Below, one piece after another: positions 33,151-41,729 of a DNA stretch of 64,000 bases. The position numbers and the translations under genes were made by a program. Source of the stretch: Ornithinibacillus caprae. GTDB lineage: Bacteria > Bacillota > Bacilli > Bacillales > Amphibacillaceae. Every line of letters begins with the position of its first letter. Position 1 is the stretch's first letter. A model generated the notes under the pieces. That model searched no databases and was not told where the DNA came from. It was given only the letters and a program-made list of their open reading frames with translations. The stretch spans positions 62,001-126,000 of the forward strand of contig NZ_WOCA01000010.1 of assembly GCF_009728145.1 (NCBI RefSeq). Reading direction: 5' to 3'.

Positions 33151-36100
33151 TTATTTCGCCTCCCCTATTCTGTGTTTTTGCATTGAAATATAATCAATGA
33201 TTTCACAGTACTTTTCATTTTCTTTTATATACTTTATTATTTGAGGAAACTTATTTTCTTCAATAGTTATTTCAGATAAAAACTTAGCATCTCCGACTAT
33301 AATTAAAAGTTTCTTCGCTCTTGAAAATGCCACATTTAATCTCTCTTCAGATTTTAAAAATCCTATTTTTTTATGGTCATTACTACTCCTAACCGTAGAA
33401 TAAATAATAATATCTTTTTGCCCACCTTGAAAAGCATCCACTGAATTGACCACAACATTCCCATGAATATTCTCATAAACTGTTTGTTGTATTTCATTAC
33501 GGATTAAATTTTTTTGTCCACTATATGGTGTAATGACCCCAACATCACACGTCTCTCCGTTTAAGTTATTATTAATAGTTTTCAACTGTTCCTTAACTAT
33601 ATTTGCTTCTAATAAATTTGTATAAGTTTTTAAGATTTTTTCTTCAGCTCTTTCCGGTGAACTTGACGTATCTATCCATACAATTGCTTTACCTTTATAT
33701 AATTCAATATTATGTATTCTTTTAGCTATAGGGACGCCATTTGAAATATGGTTTTCATAAAACAACTGACTTATCATTGTTCCAATTGCAGGGTGCATTC
33801 TATATTGAGTATTTAATATTTGTTTGTTTTCTTTCGGTAAATGATTAAAAAGCTTCATAAATATGCTATCATATAATGTTTTGTAATCTAATTTGCTTTC
33901 ATCAAATGCTTGCTTACTATTCATTATCAATTTGTCATCCAAAATTGGAGGTAGCTGTTTATGGTCTCCAACCATAATTATCTTTTTAGCCCTAATAATT
34001 GAGACAAGTAATTCAGGGAAAGTTGCTTTTGCTGCTTCATCAATGATCACAAAATCAAATACCATATCTTTAATAATATAATTGGAAACTACGCCCGTAC
34101 AAGTTCCTGAAACGATTACTGCATTTTTAATGAAGTGTTGTTGAATGTCCATCCTTCCTACAATTCGACTAACCCATTCTCTTTGAATCATTAAAGATTT
34201 AAAGTCTTTTTTTAACAAATGATCTCTATATTTTTTTTCAAAATAATTGACAAAGGATTTAGCTTCTTTATTGAAATCACTTTCCTTTTCCTTGGAAAAC
34301 TTCAATTCACTAAAAGCTTCACAGTATCTATCAAAATCCCCTATATTTATATCCATAGAATCCAATAATCTCTTTGCAAAGCTATTACTATTATTAATAA
34401 TTTTTTTAACCCATTTTGATTGTGCATAATCTACAGAGTATTTTTTTCGAACAATCTCACTAAGATTTTCATCTCTGCCGATTCTAATTACTTTATTATG
34501 GTCATCTGAATATTCATCTAAATCTTCTAGCATTTTATCAACAGCTGCATGTGCCTGTGAAACAAGTAGTATATTTTGTTTAAAAATTTGACCGTTCTTA
34601 TTTTTATTTAGTATTTGACGTAATATTTCAATAATAACATTGGTTTTTCCTGTTCCTGGAGGTCCTTGGATAAGGGAAATATCTTGAGAGTTCAGTGCTT
34701 TTGTAACAGCTCTTTTCTGTGCTGCATCTAAATTCTTATTAAAAAAACTTAGACTATCAGGTGCATTAAAATAACTCGATGTTTCTATTCCCGAGAAAAT
34801 ACTTTTCAAATTTGAGGGACTCGCATAATCCTCATTATTAAAAGATTTAAGCGCCTTCATTTCTCTACTTATTAACGACAAATTTCTCCTGTAATCTTCG
34901 CAAATAACACCTTTTCTCGGCAATCTGATTTTATTAGTTGATAGTTTAATCTTTAAGTAAAATCGGCCTTTTACCGTGTAAAATTTATTAAGAAAGCCAA
35001 TTTCAATTATACTAATTTTCTTACCATCCCCGTTTTCATAGATAAACATTATTTCTTCATTTTTATTTTCTTCAAGATTGTGATAATCTTCCTCTTGAAT
35101 AGAAAAAATACAATAATTATTTTCTACCTTAACAGAGTAATAATTAAATCTTAGTACATTTCTTTTATACTCATCCTCTATTATTTCTAATAACTTATGC
35201 CAAGCAAAAAAATTCTTTGAATATTCATTGTTCACATTTAAAGAAGATAGATACTCCTTTTTTTGGTCTCTGGAATTTATAGTTAATTCGAAATTATTAT
35301 TTTTCCCAGGCGTATTGTTTCCAGACAATACAATTCTTACATCCCCATTAACAAACATAGCTTTTTTCTTTATTTGCTCTTTTTTAAACGGTTGTAGTTT
35401 AAAAACCTTAGCCACATCAAATATCTGTTTCCTATCATCATATAAACACAAGAAATAGTAATGTTGCCCATAGAGATAAAATTTCTCTTCATTTGTGTTT
35501 TCATTTTCAACTGCTATATAGGATTCTAAAAATTCTTCATATATATTTGAAACAATTTCATCGTATTTACCATTTTTGGGGATTAGCGAAAGGTTCCTCA
35601 TATGATCAATTTTTCCTGTTGAAAGAGAAAATACGAATGTTTTATTTGTTTTACTATATCTTCCAAATAATTTTAGTAATGATTTTTTAACATCAAATAT
35701 ATTTTCATATCTATCTTTTGGATTATTTTTGACCATTTTTACTATTATTTCTTTCAATTCAATATCAATTCCTCCAGTCTTGTATATATCACTTTCTATA
35801 TACTCCGAGTTCGGAGGCTCTCCACCGGTAAATAGATAATACAATACAACTCCTAAAGAATAAATATCACTCTTTTCAGTTGCATTTTCACTATGTTTAT
35901 GCACTTCTGGAGCTGCGTATATATTTGTAGCAAATTGATATGTTGTATCTGTATTTACCATATCTTTGATTTTACTAATTCCAAAATCAATTAACTTTAC
36001 TTGATAATCTTGAGTGATCATAATATTTTTTGGGTTAATATCTCTATGAATAATAGAATTCTCATGGGCTACTTGAACTGCATTGATTAGCTGTTGAATT

Positions 36101-36438
36101 ATATTAAACTTCTGAGGATTATTTAAGTCCATTACATCAATATTTTTTAGGGTTTCCCCTTCAATGTATTCTAAAAATACTCTTCCACACTTCCCATACT
36201 TTTTATCGTTGTAAGTATCAAAATTTTCTAATCTTACAATGTGTTTACATGTTCTAAGTTTTGTTAAAGCCCCCACCTCCCGCTCAAAAAGCACATTGTA
36301 TAGTGGTGTGTTTATCCCCTTAATAATTTTCATTACATAGTGTTTTTTAGTTGATATATCCTTAATTTTGACAACTTCAGAATTACTTTGCTCACCTGAC
36401 TTTAATATCTTTATTTGTTCATATGTTTCAGTTAACAT
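33151..36438 (-). CDS. Ser/Thr kinase–SF1 helicase fusion (Mokosh MkoA-like)
   Basis: 1095 aa, ATG at 36438. The N-terminal ~270 residues are a Hanks-type kinase: 'HYVMKIIKG' (Lys), 'SIIHRDINPKNIMIT' (~131), 'VKLIDFGISKI' (~151). The C-terminal half is a DNA2/COG1112-type SF1 helicase: Walker A 'IQGPPGTGKTNVIIEIL' (~593), 'DFVIIDEAAKATFPE', 'MVGDHKQLPP', 'LNTQYRMHPAIG', 'NSVDAFQGGQKDIIIY', 'NVAFSRAKKLLIIVGD'. A kinase fused to a COG1112 helicase with one coupled companion gene is the layout of type I Mokosh anti-phage systems. All catalytic motifs are present, so it is probably functional. Confidence 0.8.
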   Translation of the reverse strand: MLTETYEQIKILKSGEQSNSEVVKIKDISTKKHYVMKIIKGINTPLYNVLFEREVGALTKLRTCKHIVRLENFDTYNDKKYGKCGRVFLEYIEGETLKNIDVMDLNNPQKFNIIQQLINAVQVAHENSIIHRDINPKNIMITQDYQVKLIDFGISKIKDMVNTDTTYQFATNIYAAPEVHKHSENATEKSDIYSLGVVLYYLFTGGEPPNSEYIESDIYKTGGIDIELKEIIVKMVKNNPKDRYENIFDVKKSLLKLFGRYSKTNKTFVFSLSTGKIDHMRNLSLIPKNGKYDEIVSNIYEEFLESYIAVENENTNEEKFYLYGQHYYFLCLYDDRKQIFDVAKVFKLQPFKKEQIKKKAMFVNGDVRIVLSGNNTPGKNNNFELTINSRDQKKEYLSSLNVNNEYSKNFFAWHKLLEIIEDEYKRNVLRFNYYSVKVENNYCIFSIQEEDYHNLEENKNEEIMFIYENGDGKKISIIEIGFLNKFYTVKGRFYLKIKLSTNKIRLPRKGVICEDYRRNLSLISREMKALKSFNNEDYASPSNLKSIFSGIETSSYFNAPDSLSFFNKNLDAAQKRAVTKALNSQDISLIQGPPGTGKTNVIIEILRQILNKNKNGQIFKQNILLVSQAHAAVDKMLEDLDEYSDDHNKVIRIGRDENLSEIVRKKYSVDYAQSKWVKKIINNSNSFAKRLLDSMDINIGDFDRYCEAFSELKFSKEKESDFNKEAKSFVNYFEKKYRDHLLKKDFKSLMIQREWVSRIVGRMDIQQHFIKNAVIVSGTCTGVVSNYIIKDMVFDFVIIDEAAKATFPELLVSIIRAKKIIMVGDHKQLPPILDDKLIMNSKQAFDESKLDYKTLYDSIFMKLFNHLPKENKQILNTQYRMHPAIGTMISQLFYENHISNGVPIAKRIHNIELYKGKAIVWIDTSSSPERAEEKILKTYTNLLEANIVKEQLKTINNNLNGETCDVGVITPYSGQKNLIRNEIQQTVYENIHGNVVVNSVDAFQGGQKDIIIYSTVRSSNDHKKIGFLKSEERLNVAFSRAKKLLIIVGDAKFLSEITIEENKFPQIIKYIKENEKYCEIIDYISMQKHRIGEAK

Positions 36439-36881
36439 TTTCTTTCAACCCCTTACTTTCATAACGATTTACCTAGCTAAATTTTTAATTCTATTTTATA
36501 AAAGAAAGACAACAAGAAAGAAAAATTAAAATGGTTTCCCAGCCCCTCCCGATCTTCCTAGTTGCCTTAAACACAAAATATAATTACTTCCGATAATTTG
36601 TTTTTATATTTATTTTATAATCCTTGAATTTAGGAATTAATTAGCTGATTATAATTTGTACAATATTTTATTAATTAGAACTAGATTAATAGAGATGTTT
36701 GAATATATTTAATATGATTATTTACTACAATTATATATTTTTTCTCTTTTAGTAATTTTCTAATAGTATTATTTTATCATAAAAAATACTTAATTTATAC
36801 TTCCCTATAACATCAATAAAACTATACGATCTATGTGTTTCATAAATTATTTATAATTTAATTAATTGAACACAAGATATT
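36439..36881. other. Gene-less AT-rich stretch
   Basis: Separates cargo from transposition genes. Strongly AT-rich with no open frame of note. The promoter of the kinase–helicase operon is expected near its right-hand start at 36438, but no clear consensus is seen. Confidence 0.3.
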
Positions 36882-37435
36882 TTAATTTAAAGTATCAATC
36901 TTTTCTTTTAATGCATTTAAAACCGACCTATATCTTGTATAAAGCTTCCCATTAAGATTCAATTGTTTAGCAATTGTTCTTATCGACGGAATTTTCCCAT
37001 CATTTATTCCTCTATCTATTATTCTCAATCATCACCTATATAGTTTTGTATCTTCATCTCTCTCCATTTTAATTCATCTAATTCAACTTGTTTTGAAATC
37101 CATCTAGCTAAAACTGGATACTGAGTTCTTACTGTATCTCTACTTTTTCCAATACTTCTGTATATTAATTTTCCAGTTACTTTTTCACCACTTTGTTGCT
37201 TTTTTTGAATAAACAGCTCTGCCTTGTGTTTTAATTCTTTGATTGATTTTGATTTACGAAAGTTTCTATGTTTTTCAATACCCGTTTCTATTAACAGTCT
37301 GGCTTCCCCATCTTTAGCTAACTTTTTGCGAGGATATTTTAAGTTCCTCGAAATAGTCGAAAATGAAATATCCCCATCATTATCTATTAATCTATTTATT
37401 TCTTGTGTAATTTTTTCAAATCTATTAATATTGCA
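36882..37435 (-). pseudogene. Detached, frameshifted C-terminal modules of TnsD
   Basis: After the stop of the second tniQ gene, another frame continues FEKITQEINRLIDNDGDISF... to a stop at 37025, including 'KYPRKKLAKDGEARL', 'SIKELKHKAELFIQKK' and 'GKLIYRSIGKSRDTVRTQYP'. After it a third frame reads GINDGKIPSIRTIAKQLNLN to a stop at 36882. These pieces are small helix-turn-helix modules like those in the C-terminal half of Tn7 TnsD, which binds the glmS target. The gene seems to have lost its DNA-binding tail by two frameshifts, or the tail is made as separate short products; no start codon with a ribosome binding site is seen. Confidence 0.6.
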
Positions 37436-38928
37436 TTTCTTATAGCTGCATTATTATTGTCCAACTGATTACTTTTCTGAACATTAAAGTGTAAATAATA
37501 TTGAACTGCATCTGAATATAAAAAATAGAAATATTGAGCAATAGATAATTGATATCTTCGTCTAATATCTCTAGAGCTATCCGTCGTTTGGGACATAGAG
37601 CAGACAAAACCATCTATGATTTCTTTTTCTGAATATCTTAAGTTAGTAATAACATTTTTATTATCTTCTATTAAATTATGGTTTAATAGATAACCTTTAC
37701 ATCTAATTAACAATAAATTAGAAATTGATAACTCTCTTAAAATACTATTCTGGCTGTATCCTTTATTATCTAATTCAATTACTCTTTCTAATAGATTAAC
37801 TTTCTCACCGACTTCTTCCCACTCATTTTTGGTAATATTGACTCCATAAGTGATGAAGCAACCCGTACAAACAGCTGGGGTTCCATATTTAATACCCTTA
37901 TCAATTTTGTATTTCTTCTCAAGCCCTTTTAACTTAAAAGATTTTTGATATGAAGAACACCAGGGTGTTAGGCATACCCTTTTATGAGAATTTCTTCTAA
38001 GAAAATTAAATATAGATTCGATATAATATTCACTAACTTCTGCATAAAATAATTGTTCAACACTCATATTCATAGAGTGTAAAACTTTCATAACATAAGG
38101 AAAACTTACATTTACGTACTTAATGTCTCCATTTATAATTCGTAGGATTGCTTTTGTATATTTAGAACCAAGTTTCCCTCTAATCATCAAGTCATCATAT
38201 ATGTTTTCACTTTTTACCTTTTGCCCATATTGAATAAGATAAAGCAACTTTATACAAATCGATTGTTCAAGAGAGAACCCTTTTATACTTGAAACAATAT
38301 TATTCTCCATTGTATTTAACAAAAATTTATAATCATCATAAATCCTATTTTGGGAAATTATATATTCTTTTGATTTCGTTTTCGTATTTTCATTAGAGAC
38401 ATAAGTTAGGTCCCCTCCACAATCATGACACTTCATGTTTACTAAGGTCTCAGAAAAATATCTTTGTTCTTTATGACAATACGGGCAAGTATTTCTTAAC
38501 TTTTTCAAATGAATATTACACAGATCTATATCATTAAATTGCCATATAAGATTATAATAACCAAACTCACTTAAGCAATCTGGACAGTATTTCCTATTCC
38601 GGGTTTCTATGAGAACACGAGTTATTGGACTGCTTCCATTTTCCCAATTATATATAATTGATAATTTTGTCAACAAAGGAATAAACGTTTTGTTTAATAA
38701 TTGTTTCTCGGATTTTTTTAGAATTTCTCCTAATTTTGTAATATCAAATGTCTTATATAAATCTAATCGATACTTTGATTTATAAAAATATTGTATCTCA
38801 TACTTTGAGTAAATTAATGAAGCGATGTCTGTAATACTTAGGCAATTTGCTTTTGCAACTCTCAAAACATAAGTACTCAGACTTTCATACTCAAAGGGCT
38901 TTGGTCTAATGGTTAACCTATTTCCCAT
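37396..38928 (-). CDS. tnsD: TniQ/TnsD-family target selector (second copy)
   Basis: About 510 aa, ATG at 38928 (MGNRLTIRPKPFEYESL) with GAGGGGG upstream. The TniQ domain has the typical opening 'RPKPFEYESLSTYVLRVAKA' and zinc ligands: 'RKYCPDCLSEFGYYN', 'CNIHLKKLRNTCPYCHKE', 'MKCHDCGGD', with a later 'CLTPWC' block. TniQ proteins link the TnsC ring to a target site. It is ~8 bases after the small gene at 38952. Its C-terminal modules are out of frame (see 36882), so target binding may be impaired, or this copy may serve another target. Confidence 0.8.
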   Translation of the reverse strand: MGNRLTIRPKPFEYESLSTYVLRVAKANCLSITDIASLIYSKYEIQYFYKSKYRLDLYKTFDITKLGEILKKSEKQLLNKTFIPLLTKLSIIYNWENGSSPITRVLIETRNRKYCPDCLSEFGYYNLIWQFNDIDLCNIHLKKLRNTCPYCHKEQRYFSETLVNMKCHDCGGDLTYVSNENTKTKSKEYIISQNRIYDDYKFLLNTMENNIVSSIKGFSLEQSICIKLLYLIQYGQKVKSENIYDDLMIRGKLGSKYTKAILRIINGDIKYVNVSFPYVMKVLHSMNMSVEQLFYAEVSEYYIESIFNFLRRNSHKRVCLTPWCSSYQKSFKLKGLEKKYKIDKGIKYGTPAVCTGCFITYGVNITKNEWEEVGEKVNLLERVIELDNKGYSQNSILRELSISNLLLIRCKGYLLNHNLIEDNKNVITNLRYSEKEIIDGFVCSMSQTTDSSRDIRRRYQLSIAQYFYFLYSDAVQYYLHFNVQKSNQLDNNNAAIRNAILIDLKKLHKK

Positions 38929-38951
38929 AATGAACCCCCTCAATACAAGTT

Positions 38952-39134
38952 CTATAAAAATTTCTCTTTATCATTTTGTATTTTAATTCTTTCATTTATA
39001 TAAGCAGTTAATTCTGGAGCTTTTCTCCACAAAACTGTCCTACCTATTCCTATATACTTATACAATGAGCTGGAATCAACTTTTTCATTTTTTTCTATAA
39101 ATAATTCAACTTCTTCATAAATTTTTTCTTTCAT
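38952..39134 (-). CDS. Small HTH-module protein coupled to tnsD
   Basis: 60 aa; ATG at 39134 overlaps the stop codon of the upstream tnsD (TAATG), the layout of translational coupling. The sequence MKEKIYEEVELFIEKNEKVD, then 'SLYKYIGIGRTVLWRKAPEL' followed by TAYINERI, matches in spacing the detached module after the second tnsD ('HKAELFIQKK...LIYRSIGKSRDTVRTQYPVL'). It therefore looks like one C-terminal DNA-binding module of TnsD made as its own polypeptide. Either an old frameshift or a deliberate split; finding it at both tnsD genes favours something systematic. Confidence 0.55.
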   Translation of the reverse strand: MKEKIYEEVELFIEKNEKVDSSSLYKYIGIGRTVLWRKAPELTAYINERIKIQNDKEKFL

Positions 39135-40720
39135 TATTGATAACCTGTATTCTTTCTGCATTTCTTTGCAATATATGGATTACAGCCCCAATTTCTTAAA
39201 GTTTCTGGGCACACTTCAGCAATTTCAGATACAGCAGCAATAGTTATTTCTTTATCGGCATTAAATAGCTGATCCACTATGTGCTGAACCTTTACTTGAC
39301 TATTATTACTGCTCTTTTTAGACTGTCTAGGACGCTTCGTTTCTATAATTTCTCGCATTACATCTGGGTGATAACGATGTAATAGAAAATGAGAGTAACT
39401 TTTCCAGCATTCCCACGCCTGTATATGTTTTATGGTTTTGTAATTTCTTATACCATTAATAAAAGCCTTCACGAAATCATCACTTATGTTTGAAAAAAGA
39501 CTGGGATACTCAATAATACCTCTTGAGTGAAAATAAGCTAAATGCCTTTTTACTTTATCCCCAGGTAAACCAGTTTTTCTCGATAATTTGTTAATACTGG
39601 TTTTATCAACTATATCCTTTAGCATTCTGTATCCTTCAATAAAGCTTGTCCGCTCTTCTAATTCATTAAATTGATTTACTGCATATTCACATCCACATTC
39701 TAAACAGGCTAAATAGTAAGTCAATATTTCTCCCGAATCTAGTCGTTTAAAAGAGGTACCTGTTTTAATCATTAAGCCTAACTTTCCATAATTAGCGCAC
39801 CAAGGAGCCATACATGAAAATTGGTCACTTTTCAAGACTGTCTTACCTCTTATAGAATTTATAAAAGATTCTTTAACACTCAACCCTAAAAATTTCTCCA
39901 TTGAAATGTCATTTTCGTAAAGTATTCTTAAGATGTAGGATAGATGAAGAGTTCTTTCTTGTGATAATGTTCCTCTTGCATGTTGTAATAGTGTTGGTAA
40001 TGATTTTGGCTCTTTCATATTCGACTCTACAATACCTCTGTGAAATTTAGGCTGATATGAATTTAATATATACAAAACTCTAATGGCAATATCCTCTGAA
40101 TCCAAGTTGTATCCTGTAGAATTAAATAAAATATTCCATGACTGCTCCAACCAAACTTGATACTTTAAAGTCTCATCAAATATTGAAAGTTCATTTAGAG
40201 TATCTGTTAATGGATAACTGCAGTTTGGACATAAACTTAAATCATATTGATTTTCTAGCTTAACTTCTTTATTACAAGTTGCACATGAATCTACTAATGG
40301 AATTCCATGCTTAGTGCACACAATTATATTTTCAATTTTCCACAATAGCGGAAAATACTGCTTCTCTAGTAGACATTTCGGACAATAGCAAAAATGATCC
40401 CGAACCATACCGGAAATAAAGCGGGCTCTTTGAATTTCTTTTTCTGAACGGAATTTTTTAAGGAAAAAGTAAAAAGATAATTGAAGCATCTCTTTTTCCT
40501 GTATGTTGTTCATTTCAGATAATCTTTTTAAATCAACTAAGCTATAAGGTGAGAAATCTAATAAATTTATATCATTTCTTTGTATGTAATGTGCTTTAGT
40601 TACTTTAAAATTATTTAATAATGATATAAGTTGTAATCTGTTTGCTTTAGATAGACGGAATAAAAAGCTAGATAGAGCTTCTCCAAGATAAGGTTTAATT
40701 CTTACCGTAAACCGGTTCAT
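39134..40720 (-). CDS. tnsD: TniQ/TnsD-family target selector (first copy)
   Basis: About 528 aa, ATG at 40720 (MNRFTVRIKPYLGEALSSFL), GGAGG 11 bases before. TniQ features: 'RIKPYLGEALSSFLFRLSKA', zinc ligands in 'CYCPKCLLEKQYFPL', 'VCTKHGIPLVDSCATCNKE', 'SLCPNCSYPL' and 'CMAPWCANYG'. The C-terminal third holds HTH-type modules, the last being 'ITIAAVSEIAEVCPETLRNW'. In Tn7, TnsD binds the end of glmS and recruits TnsC; as the element sits precisely at attTn7, one of the two copies must have done this, and this one is the more complete. Lies ~80 bases after tnsC. Confidence 0.85.
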   Translation of the reverse strand: MNRFTVRIKPYLGEALSSFLFRLSKANRLQLISLLNNFKVTKAHYIQRNDINLLDFSPYSLVDLKRLSEMNNIQEKEMLQLSFYFFLKKFRSEKEIQRARFISGMVRDHFCYCPKCLLEKQYFPLLWKIENIIVCTKHGIPLVDSCATCNKEVKLENQYDLSLCPNCSYPLTDTLNELSIFDETLKYQVWLEQSWNILFNSTGYNLDSEDIAIRVLYILNSYQPKFHRGIVESNMKEPKSLPTLLQHARGTLSQERTLHLSYILRILYENDISMEKFLGLSVKESFINSIRGKTVLKSDQFSCMAPWCANYGKLGLMIKTGTSFKRLDSGEILTYYLACLECGCEYAVNQFNELEERTSFIEGYRMLKDIVDKTSINKLSRKTGLPGDKVKRHLAYFHSRGIIEYPSLFSNISDDFVKAFINGIRNYKTIKHIQAWECWKSYSHFLLHRYHPDVMREIIETKRPRQSKKSSNNSQVKVQHIVDQLFNADKEITIAAVSEIAEVCPETLRNWGCNPYIAKKCRKNTGYQ

Positions 40721-40799
40721 ATAAATATACACCTCCAAATAATATTGTTTCCAATTTTATCTAGAGAATTTATATTTATTATTTAAGGCTTTAGTTGTC

Positions 40800-41729
40800 T
40801 TAGATCTTATTAGTCGTTACATCATCAAAATCCTCTTCAGTTATTTCCCCTAGCACGTTTTCCCGAGCTTGAATTAGAACGTTTCCATCAATATTGTTTA
40901 AAATTGAAAAATCTTTAAAGTCTGGCTCAAATACACCTACTATAGCGAAAGCTTCCCGTAATATTGGTGTTAGCCAACCTAAAAGACCTCCACTTAATTG
41001 ATGTAGCAGCTCTGGAAATGCACTATCTGCATTTCCTAATTCCAACGAATAGTCTGGTATTGCTAATTGTTCCTCGATAGAAATCAATAAATCGATAAAA
41101 CTTTGATCACAGGTCTGAAATACCGGGATTGTTCTTGGCGGAAATCTTCCTTTGTACTGTTGGTCCAACTTTCTTAATTTATCTGTTTCATGAGTACCAA
41201 CCAGAATTAAACAAACATCCGTTTCATTTGTAATACCTTTTATTAATTCCATAGATTCTTTACGACTTACATAAGTTGATGAAAGCAAATAATCTAACTC
41301 ATCAATAATTAGCATTTCGCACTTTTGTTCCTTTAATAAAAAATACGCTCTATCCTTTATTGTTTCTACATCGCCTGACATTTTTGTTGCACCTAACGAC
41401 TTTATGATTTGGTTGTACAAACCTTTTTTTGTAAATGGCGCAGGGCAGTTCATATATGCGACTGGTACTATATCAATTTCAGTACCATCCTCTTTGATAT
41501 GTTCATACCCCTTGTTAAGTTTTTTATATTTCTTCATCATTTGAGATTTTCCAACTCTTGAATTACCTTTAACAAATAAATGTAGCTGACCTTCTTCAGA
41601 ATCTTGTTCTGCACCCAATCTCCTATACAACCTTTTTCTATCAAAGATTTCCCATAACTTTTTCACTTCTGGATGCTCTATATAAAGATTAATGACTCTT
41701 TTTTGAAACTCTGTATATTCATTCTTCAA
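40800..41729 (-). CDS. tnsC: TnsC, AAA+ transposition regulator
   Basis: 309 aa, TTG start at 41729 overlapping the tnsB stop codon by four bases. Walker A is 'FVKGNSRVGKSQMMKKYK' (~residues 50–58), Walker B 'MLIIDELDYLLS' (~residues 131–138), then sensor 'CLILVGTHETDKL'. TnsC forms ATP-bound rings on target DNA, links TniQ to TnsAB and controls where the element goes. At 309 aa it is much shorter than E. coli Tn7 TnsC (555 aa) and closer to the TniB-like TnsC of other elements, lacking the long extensions. Confidence 0.9.
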   Translation of the reverse strand: MKNEYTEFQKRVINLYIEHPEVKKLWEIFDRKRLYRRLGAEQDSEEGQLHLFVKGNSRVGKSQMMKKYKKLNKGYEHIKEDGTEIDIVPVAYMNCPAPFTKKGLYNQIIKSLGATKMSGDVETIKDRAYFLLKEQKCEMLIIDELDYLLSSTYVSRKESMELIKGITNETDVCLILVGTHETDKLRKLDQQYKGRFPPRTIPVFQTCDQSFIDLLISIEEQLAIPDYSLELGNADSAFPELLHQLSGGLLGWLTPILREAFAIVGVFEPDFKDFSILNNIDGNVLIQARENVLGEITEEDFDDVTTNKI

